From the NCBI RefSeq assembly GCF_004745635.1, contig NZ_SRLB01000018.1:62001-126000 (forward strand): a DNA stretch of 64,000 nt, in the 5' to 3' direction. Under the pieces are notes generated by a model. That model ran no database searches and had not been told where the DNA came from. It worked only from the letters and a program-made list of their open reading frames with translations. The first letter of the stretch is position 1, and each line of letters opens with the position of its first letter. Origin of the DNA: Methylobacterium nonmethylotrophicum (GTDB taxonomy: Bacteria; Pseudomonadota; Alphaproteobacteria; Rhizobiales; Beijerinckiaceae). Shown one piece after another: positions 51,522 to 58,088 of this stretch. The position numbers and the translations under genes are program-made.

Positions 51522-52856
51522 TCAGGCCGGCAGCGCGGCGGGGACGGCGTCGCGGCGGACGCGACGGCCGAAGGCGAGCATCAGGGCCGCCCCCGCGAGG
51601 AGGCAGAGGCCCACCGCGACGAGCGGCGCGGTGAACCCACCCGATACGTCGCGCACGTACCCGATCATATAGGGGCCGGCGAAGCCGCCGAGATTGCCGA
51701 TCGACACGATCATGGCGATGCCGCCCGCCGCCGCGCGGCCGGTGAGGAAGCCCGACGGCACCGCCCAGAAGGTCGCCACGAAGGAGTTGATGCCCATGAC
51801 GGCGACGCAGAGCGCCGCGATGGTGAGGACCGGGGTCGGCGTATAGGCGCTCGCGAGCAGCGCCGCCGCACCGACGAGGAGCGAGATCGCCGGGTAGATC
51901 GTGCGGTCGCGGCCGCGGTCCGACATCCGGCCCCACACCACCATGGCGACCGCGCCGCAGATGTACGGAACGGCGGTGACGATGCCGACGAGCGAGGTCG
52001 CCAGGCCGAGCTGCTTGATGATCTGCGGCAGCCACAGGCCGATGCCGAGCGAGCCGACGATGGCGCAGAAGTTGACGGCGGCGAGCATCAGCACGCGCCA
52101 GTTCCTGAGCGCCTGGGCCAGCGTCATCTTGTGCTTCTTCTCGATGGCGGCCTTCTCGGCGGCGAGCCGCGTGACCAGGACGTCGCGCTCGGCCTCCGAC
52201 AGCCAGGCCGCCTTCTCGGGCCGGTCGGTCAGGACGAACAGGCAGGCGATGCCGAGGAGAACCGCCGGCAGGGCCTCGAGGATGAGGAGCCACTGCCAGC
52301 CCTTGAGGCCAAGGCCCTCGAGCTGGATCAGCGCGCCGGAGACCGGCGAGCCGAGGATGTTGGCGACCGGGATGCCGAGCAGGAACAGGGCGGTGGCCCG
52401 CGCCCGCACGGCGGACGGGAACCACAGGCTCAGGTAGAGGAACACGCCGGGCACGAAGCCCGCCTCGCCGAGGCCGAGCAGGAAGCGCGCGATGCCGAAC
52501 TGCACCGGGCCGGTCACGAAGGCGGTCGCGGCCGAGACCAGGCCCCAGGTGATCATGATCCGGGCGATCCAGATCCGCGCGCCGATGCGCATCATGATCA
52601 GGTTGCTGGGAATCTCGGCGATGAAGTAGCCGAAGAAGAACAGCCCGGCCCCGATGCCGAAAGCGGTCGCGGACAGCCCGATATCCTTGTTCATCGTGAG
52701 CGCGGCGAAGCCGACATTCACGCGGTCGAGGTAGCTGACGACGTAGCACACGAACAGGAACGGCAGGATGCGCCGCATCATCTTGCGATACAGCGCGGCC
52801 TCGTCCACCGCGGCCGCCTGGCCGATTGCCGGCTCCGCCGGTCCTCCCCGGGTCAT
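51522..52856 (-). CDS. MFS transporter, ACS family, head of catabolic operon
   Basis: A 444-residue 12-helix permease of the ACS group, with DRVNVGFAALTMNKDIGLSATAFG and RARATALFLLGIPVANILGSPVSG. The sequence resembles the second MFS of the cluster, likely paralogous. ATG 52856 has AGGGAG before it; a longer frame adds 13 residues including two Cys and is less likely. It is the first gene of the leftward unit, across a 644-base gap from the divergent AraC-type gene. Likely imports the cluster's substrate. Confidence 0.92.
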   Translation of the reverse strand: MTRGGPAEPAIGQAAAVDEAALYRKMMRRILPFLFVCYVVSYLDRVNVGFAALTMNKDIGLSATAFGIGAGLFFFGYFIAEIPSNLIMMRIGARIWIARIMITWGLVSAATAFVTGPVQFGIARFLLGLGEAGFVPGVFLYLSLWFPSAVRARATALFLLGIPVANILGSPVSGALIQLEGLGLKGWQWLLILEALPAVLLGIACLFVLTDRPEKAAWLSEAERDVLVTRLAAEKAAIEKKHKMTLAQALRNWRVLMLAAVNFCAIVGSLGIGLWLPQIIKQLGLATSLVGIVTAVPYICGAVAMVVWGRMSDRGRDRTIYPAISLLVGAAALLASAYTPTPVLTIAALCVAVMGINSFVATFWAVPSGFLTGRAAAGGIAMIVSIGNLGGFAGPYMIGYVRDVSGGFTAPLVAVGLCLLAGAALMLAFGRRVRRDAVPAALPA

Positions 52857-53140
52857 GACGTCTACTCCCTGACAAATTTTGCAACGGCGTTTCAATTTTA
52901 GTACAGCGAACGTCCGGGAGGGTCAAGCGTGGGATGGCGACCGGTGACCGGCCGGAATGACGCAGTGCGGGGTGAGCCTCGGGGGTGGGAGCAGGTGCCG
53001 GGGTGCGGGGCCGGGGAAGACCCGGTGTGTCGGCATGCGCAACGCCGTCTTCGGCGACGGGGCTGGTCGCTGTGGTCGACGCCCTGTCCCGCAACGCGTT
53101 CGTGCGGACGCGGTTTCCCGCCGCCCGCACCGCGGCGCAG

Positions 53141-53164
53141 CCTGGTCGGCATCAACCGACCAGG
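53141..53164. repeat. Nine-base inverted repeat in the divergent control region
   Basis: CCTGGTCGG (53141-53149) pairs with CCGACCAGG (53156-53164) around CATCAA. Not followed by a T-run. It may be an operator or an attenuator; its centre lies about 295 bases from the MFS start. Confidence 0.5.
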
Positions 53165-53317
53165 GCAAGGGCGGGCCGGCCCGAGTTGACTCTCGTTGTC
53201 TCGGTTCTCGGTGCCGCCGAGGGCGCAGGACCGCCTTGATGGCCATAAAGGACGGTCCGCATGCCATTGGACAGCGGGGTGGGTGCCCGATATTGGCTTT
53301 CGTTCAGCAACCCGGGC

Positions 53318-53348
53318 AATTATTATACTCCACAAGAGTATAATAATT
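53318..53348. promoter_or_regulatory. AT-rich perfect 13-base inverted repeat upstream of the AraC-type gene
   Basis: AATTATTATACTC (53318-53330) and GAGTATAATAATT (53336-53348) are perfect reverse complements around CACAA. In a genome of about 70% G+C, 26 bases of arm with only four G/C pairs are exceptional. It contains TATAAT-like hexamers on both strands, so it could be overlapping divergent promoters or an operator. The AraC-type gene starts 152 bases downstream. Confidence 0.7.
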
Positions 53349-53500
53349 CGATGCCAGGAGAAACCAGCCCTCAACCGAGTGGCGCCCGAAGCATCCGAAT
53401 CCTCGCGATTGCTTACGGTTACGAGGAAATCGTTCATTGCATCGTTCTCGAACACATGCTCTAACATTTCATCTTGATCAATCAGCAGGCAGGATCCGTC

Positions 53501-54589
53501 ATGCCCGCCAAAATACCCTCAAGGAACGATTCCAGCATTGATCTCATACTGACCAGCAACATCCTCGTTAAAACAAGAAACGCAATTCCAATAGATTTTT
53601 TTAATACATATGCCATTCGCGCGATATACGAAATATTGTCTGAGAACGGTCATGATCCAGACGATATTTTCGAGCGGGCCGGGGTTGATTCAAATATCTT
53701 CATTACCTCGGAAGTCACCTCGCTGGCATCATTGGGCCGCCTCACGGCGCTCGCGGCCAGCCAGACCCAATGTGCCCACTTCGGTCTTCTCGTCGGTCGC
53801 CGCACCACTCTCGCTTCTCTCGGCCTGCTCGGGTCTCTGTTGCGGCATTCGGAGACGATCGGCGACGCGTTGCATGCTTTGAAATCGCACTACGACCACC
53901 TGAACCGCGGCGCGTTGCTCGAGGTGACGAGCGACGACGCCGTCGCCACCGTGCGTTATTCCCCCTACGATGCCGAAACGGACGGTATCGCGCTCCACTG
54001 CGAGCGCGCCGTCGCGACGCTGACCAACGTGCTGCGCGCGCTCTGCGGTCCGAACTGGAGCCCGGACGAGGTATGGCTGCCTCGCCTGGAACCGCCTGAC
54101 ATCGACCCCTACAGGAAATTTTTTCGCTGCTCAGTCCGGTTCGAGCAAGAGATCGCCGCCCTGGTCTTTGCAGCCCGGGTCCTGCGGCAGCCCATTGCGG
54201 GAGCGAAACCCGTCATCCGGAACGCGGTGGAGCGGCGCATCCGGCAGCTTGAGGCCGACGTCCCATCCGACACGAGCGGCCAGGTTCGGCGGCAGGTGCG
54301 CTCGACCGTCGCCGAGAAGAGGGTCCAGAAGAGCCAGATCGCGCAGCTGCTGGCAATCGGTCATCGGACGCTGTCCCGCCGCCTGAAGGCGGAGGGGACG
54401 ACGTTCCGATCCGTCGCAAGCCAGACGCGGCTCGGAACGGCCAAGCAGCTGCTGTCTCACACCAACCTGAGCCTGGCGGAGATCTCGGCCGCCCTGGAAT
54501 TCTCCGAGCCGGCAGCGTTCACGCACGCTTTCCGGCGCTGGACCGGCACGACCCCGAGCGCATGGCGACGGAACCGACACTGTACCTGA
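53501..54589 (+). CDS. AraC family transcriptional regulator (OruR/ArcR-type)
   Basis: A 362-residue regulator. Residues about 30-210 match the arabinose-binding-like ligand domain of the OruR subgroup (FFNTYAIRAIYEILSENGHD; LLGSLLRHSETIGDALHALKSHYDHLNRGA). The C-terminal two-HTH domain is AEKRVQKSQIAQLLAIGHRTLSRRLKAEGTTFRSVASQTRLGTAKQLLSHTNLSLAEISAALEFSEPAAFTHAFRRWTGTTPSAWR. The first 60 codons are AT-rich. ATG 53501 has AGGA upstream. It is divergent from the catabolic cluster, which it probably controls. Confidence 0.93.
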   Translation: MPAKIPSRNDSSIDLILTSNILVKTRNAIPIDFFNTYAIRAIYEILSENGHDPDDIFERAGVDSNIFITSEVTSLASLGRLTALAASQTQCAHFGLLVGRRTTLASLGLLGSLLRHSETIGDALHALKSHYDHLNRGALLEVTSDDAVATVRYSPYDAETDGIALHCERAVATLTNVLRALCGPNWSPDEVWLPRLEPPDIDPYRKFFRCSVRFEQEIAALVFAARVLRQPIAGAKPVIRNAVERRIRQLEADVPSDTSGQVRRQVRSTVAEKRVQKSQIAQLLAIGHRTLSRRLKAEGTTFRSVASQTRLGTAKQLLSHTNLSLAEISAALEFSEPAAFTHAFRRWTGTTPSAWRRNRHCT

Positions 54590-54633
54590 GAGCCGCGAAC
54601 TGATCCGACTCGACCTCCCGGGAGACGACCGCA

Positions 54634-55062
54634 ATGAAACTCGCAAGTCTTGTCCGTGTCGCCGCACTCGGATCGGGGCTCGGAGCGGCGGCGGCGCTGT
54701 CGGACGCGCAAGCGGCGAAGGCTGGGCTGTCCGGCTACCAGGGTGCGTGGGTGCTGAGCGGGAGCAACTGTGCGGAGATATATTCCCCGGCGAGCAAGGG
54801 CGTGTCGTTCAAGAAGCCGATCGACCTTTTCGCTCCGGCCTTCATGGTCTCCGGCGATCGCTTGAGAACGCCGGCGGCATCGTGCCGGATCACGTCGGCC
54901 AGACCGAACGGTGAGCGTCAGCTCCTGATCCTGAACTGCGCGAATGCCGTGGCGGCCAACGAGGTGAAGGTCCTCATGAAGATCATGCCGAATGGCTTCT
55001 TGAGACGCTACTACCACGAGCAGGACACGGCTGGGATCGATTATGAGCGCTGCGGGCGATAG
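54634..55062 (+). CDS. Secreted hypothetical protein
   Basis: A 142-residue exported protein with a signal peptide (MKLASLVRVAALGSGLGAAAALSDAQA). The mature part has GAWVLSGSNCAEIY and four Cys in all (NC, SC, NC, RC), probably two disulfides. GGAG precedes the ATG. It is 44 bases after the AraC-type gene and may be co-transcribed. Homologues with the YQGAWVLSGSNCAEIY type start are known in rhizobia as hypothetical proteins. No function is known. Confidence 0.65.
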   Translation: MKLASLVRVAALGSGLGAAAALSDAQAAKAGLSGYQGAWVLSGSNCAEIYSPASKGVSFKKPIDLFAPAFMVSGDRLRTPAASCRITSARPNGERQLLILNCANAVAANEVKVLMKIMPNGFLRRYYHEQDTAGIDYERCGR

Positions 55063-55257
55063 AGGACGGTCACACGACCCACGGCTTGGTCAGGCGGATC
55101 TCGGCGTCCAATCGAACGGAGGGTCGGCAGAGGACGGCGGTTGCTCCGCCCGCGCGCGGGGCGAGCCGATGAGGAGGCCGGGCGGCTGCCGGTGGGGGCG
55201 GCGCTTCAGCCCTTCGCGCGGGCGGCCCGATCGGCGGTCGGCGTCGGATCCCAGGCG

Positions 55258-56679
55258 TCAGGCGCCGCTCGCCGGATGCAGCGACAGCACCCGCCCGCTC
55301 CGCTCCCGCATCGCCCCGCCGTCGCGCTTGCAGTCGGACACCGCGGCGCGGGCGGCATCGACCGCCAGGATGAGCGCGCTCATCGTGCGGCCATCGGTGG
55401 AATGCTCCCGGGCATGGCGCACCACGTCGACGACGAGGCCGTCGATCTCGACCGAGAGCGCGGTCAGCGCCGCCTCGTCCTGCGTCGCCCGCGCCTCGGT
55501 CAGGATGGCGAGCAGGCGGTCGAGGACGGCGTCGATGCGGGCGCGCTGCTCGCGGGCGAGGCGCTGGCCGAGCCAGGCCACCGCCGAGCCGAGGCCGCCG
55601 CCGAAGAACGCCACCAGGTACACCCAGTCCTCGTAGCGCTGCAGAAAGGTCTGCTGCTCGCGCTCGTAATAGTCGACCGCACCCGGATGGATCGGCAGGC
55701 GGGCGCTGGTCGCCTCGGCGGCGCTGTCGAAGTCCGGCGCCTTCATCAGGTTGGCGGTCGGCGTCACGGCGGCGAGGCGCGAGCGCAGCTCGAACAGGTG
55801 CTGGGTCACGCCCGCGGCGGTGTCGCGGCTCAACGAAGCGCGGGCCATCAGCCGGTAGGAGGCGCCCACCGTCTTCACCTCCTCGTCCGGCCGCTTCGGG
55901 CGACCGCCGAAGGTGCCGGCCGCGATGGTGACGGCCTGGAGCTCCGGCAGACGCTGCACGATCGCCTCGCCGTCGGGGATCGACACGATCGTGGCGCCGT
56001 GGCCGGGCGAGGCCGCCTCGACCGCCTGCACCACCCGGGCGGCGGATTTCGCCGAGGGGGCGGCGATGACCGCGGCGGCGTCGATCCGATGCTCGGCGAG
56101 CGCCGCCGTCACCTCGGAGGCCCGCAGCGGCACCAGGACGACGCGGCCGGCCGCCGCCGGGAGCGCGCCTCCCGGATCGGCCGGCGCGGGCGCGGATCCG
56201 GCGGGGGCCGGCGTCAGGGCGTAATAGGCGAGCAGGCTCGCGACGAGCGGCTGGTCGGCGCCGTGATGCGCGACGAGGCCGAGCCGCTTGCCGGCGAGAT
56301 CGGGAAAGGTCTGGATGCCGGCATCCGGGGGTGCGGCCACCACCAGGGCCTCGTCGTGCAGCACCGCCAGCGTCAGGCCGTTCTCCGGCAGCCGCACGTC
56401 GGGACGCACCACCGCGAGGTCGGCCCGGCCGCCCTGGAGCGCCGCGGCGCTGTCGCGCACGTCGTCGTAAGGCACGACCTCGAGGCGTATATCCTCACGG
56501 GCGCGGGCGAGCGCGTCGGCATAGGCCTGGATCAGGTGGGACTCCACCCGGTCCCGCGGGCCGACCGCGACCCGCAGGGTGGTCGGCCGCGACAGGTAGA
56601 GCACCGCGCCGGCCACCGCCCCGAGGGCGAGGGCCACCAGGAGGAAGAAGGATTCACGTCTGTGCAGAAACGCCGGCAT
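55258..56679 (-). CDS. TAXI-family TRAP substrate-binding-like protein with C-terminal membrane segment
   Basis: A 473-residue protein. A single N-terminal membrane segment (FFLLVALALGAVAGAVLYL) precedes a periplasmic-binding fold of the TAXI type (RVAVGPRDRVESHLIQAYADAL; GGRADLAVVRPDV; LAGKRLGLVAHHGADQPLVASLL). Near residue 365 a second membrane segment (YLVAFFGGGLGSAVAWL) leads into a cytoplasmic coiled-coil-like tail (REQRARIDAVLDRLLAILTEA). TAXI proteins normally serve TRAP permeases, but no permease is encoded nearby. GAGGGG stands before the ATG. It may be a sensor rather than a transporter part. Confidence 0.85.
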   Translation of the reverse strand: MPAFLHRRESFFLLVALALGAVAGAVLYLSRPTTLRVAVGPRDRVESHLIQAYADALARAREDIRLEVVPYDDVRDSAAALQGGRADLAVVRPDVRLPENGLTLAVLHDEALVVAAPPDAGIQTFPDLAGKRLGLVAHHGADQPLVASLLAYYALTPAPAGSAPAPADPGGALPAAAGRVVLVPLRASEVTAALAEHRIDAAAVIAAPSAKSAARVVQAVEAASPGHGATIVSIPDGEAIVQRLPELQAVTIAAGTFGGRPKRPDEEVKTVGASYRLMARASLSRDTAAGVTQHLFELRSRLAAVTPTANLMKAPDFDSAAEATSARLPIHPGAVDYYEREQQTFLQRYEDWVYLVAFFGGGLGSAVAWLGQRLAREQRARIDAVLDRLLAILTEARATQDEAALTALSVEIDGLVVDVVRHAREHSTDGRTMSALILAVDAARAAVSDCKRDGGAMRERSGRVLSLHPASGA

Positions 56680-56766
56680 CACCCCTCGCACGGGCCCGGG
56701 GCGGACGCCCCCGGCGGGACGGCGGCGATCCGGGACGGGGCCGATGAACCCGGCCGCGATGGCGGA

Positions 56767-57297
56767 TTGAGGGCGGCGCGGCCGATCACCCCGGCCTATC
56801 TGGAGCGGGCGGCCCTGTCCTACCTCGAGCGCTACGGCGCCTCGGCCGAGATGCTGCGCCGGGTGCTCCGGCGCCGGGTCGAGACCCGCTGCCGCCTGCG
56901 CGGCGAGGCCCCGGACGACTTTTCCGAGATGGTGGAGGCGGTGGTGGCGCGGGCGCTCGGCGCCGGCCTCGTCGATGACGCCGCCTTCGCGGCGGCCAAG
57001 GTGCGCTCCTTGCGCCGCCGCGGCGGCTCGGCCCGGGCGATCGGCGCCAAGCTCGCCGCCAAGGGCGTCGACCGCGGGATTGTGGGCGCGGCTCTCGCCG
57101 AGGCGGAGGACGGGGGGGAGGAGGAGGCCGCCCGCGCCTATGCGCGCCGGCGCCGCCTCGGCCCGTTCCGCTCCGGCGCCGCCCGGGCGGCGTCGCGCGA
57201 GCGCGACCTCGCCGCGATGGCGCGGGCGGGCTTCTCCCTCGGTCTCGCCCGCCGGGTGATCGATGCGGAATCGGAGGATGACCTTGGCAGCCCGTGA
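56767..57297 (+). CDS. recX: RecX family regulatory protein
   Basis: A 176-residue RecX, which modulates RecA filaments. Helical repeats ITPAYLERAALSYLERYGASAEMLRRVLRRRV and VDDAAFAAAKVRSLRRRGGSARAIGAKLAAKGVDRGIV are diagnostic. No ATG is in frame; TTG 56767 fits the alignment, while an in-frame GTG at 56662 would overlap the divergent TAXI gene start by 18 bases. Neither has a strong ribosome site. It is followed by osmC 84 bases downstream. recA is not nearby. Confidence 0.85.
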   Translation: MRAARPITPAYLERAALSYLERYGASAEMLRRVLRRRVETRCRLRGEAPDDFSEMVEAVVARALGAGLVDDAAFAAAKVRSLRRRGGSARAIGAKLAAKGVDRGIVGAALAEAEDGGEEEAARAYARRRRLGPFRSGAARAASRERDLAAMARAGFSLGLARRVIDAESEDDLGSP

Positions 57298-57381
57298 CCT
57301 ACCTGTCGCCCGGAGCGGGGGCCAGGACGGATCCCGCCGCGTTCGGAAGGCCACGCGGCCTCCATTCCACGGGAGACGAGC

Positions 57382-57807
57382 ATGAACCGCAAGGCGAGCG
57401 CCGTTTGGCAGGGCAGCGGCAAGGACGGCAATGGGCAGATCACCACCCAATCGGGCGTGCTGTCGAACAATCCCTACGGATTCAAGACCCGCTTCGAGAA
57501 CGAGCCCGGCACCAACCCGGAGGAGCTGATCGCCGCCGCGCATGCCGGCTGCTTCACCATGGCGCTGGCCTTCCAGCTCCAGGGCGCCGGCTTCACCGCC
57601 GACGAGCTGCGCACCGAGGCGGTGGTCACCCTCGAGAAGGACGGCGAGGGCTTCACCATCACGCAGTCGGCCCTCACCCTGACGGCGAAGATCCCGGGCA
57701 TCGACCGGCAGAAGTTCGACGAGCTCGCCGGCATCGCCGAGAAGAACTGCCCGGTCTCGAAGGTGCTCAACGCCAAGATCAGCCTGAACGCGACGCTCTC
57801 GGCCTGA
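57382..57807 (+). CDS. OsmC family peroxiredoxin
   Basis: A 141-residue OsmC-type thiol peroxidase that reduces organic hydroperoxides. The two catalytic Cys are in AGCFTMAL (Cys57) and KNCPVSKVL (Cys123), in the usual OsmC spacing. The start KASAVWQGSGKDGNGQI is family-typical. GGAG precedes the ATG. Usually stress-induced; no OhrR-type regulator is adjacent. Confidence 0.93.
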   Translation: MNRKASAVWQGSGKDGNGQITTQSGVLSNNPYGFKTRFENEPGTNPEELIAAAHAGCFTMALAFQLQGAGFTADELRTEAVVTLEKDGEGFTITQSALTLTAKIPGIDRQKFDELAGIAEKNCPVSKVLNAKISLNATLSA

Positions 57808-58088
57808 AGGCACGACATCGATGGTGCGCCGGGCCCTGCGGCCAGGCGCATCCACGGCCGACGCGTGACGCCGCTCTCGCGGGCGAGCCGGCTTCGAACC
57901 ATCGACCGGACAGATCCCGGCCCGCCCAGGCCCCGCACCCAATCCACCGCAACTTAACCCGCGTGAACGCGCCCCTGCCGGGATCTGGGATGCTGGCCGG
58001 GCGACACGCGCCCCTCGATCGCAGCGCCGCCGACCTGGCCGCGTCCCGCCCGCGCGTGCGCGAGAACCGCGCTGTCGGGAGCAGGCTC

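Larger units (their letters stand above)
52857..53500. other. Divergent control region, 644 bases
   Basis: It lies between the leftward catabolic cluster and the rightward AraC-type gene. The 53141-53164 hairpin (CCTGGTCGG/CCGACCAGG, loop of six) and the AT-rich dyad at 53318-53348 are its structural marks. A TTTCAATTTTAGTACAG stretch at 52890-52906 is a candidate promoter for the MFS gene. From about 53310 on, A+T is far above local average. No credible gene is seen. Confidence 0.6.

Noticed and set aside
52920..53270. Small genes in the divergent control region
   Set aside because: All frames are open by base composition only. None has a ribosome site plus recognisable protein features.
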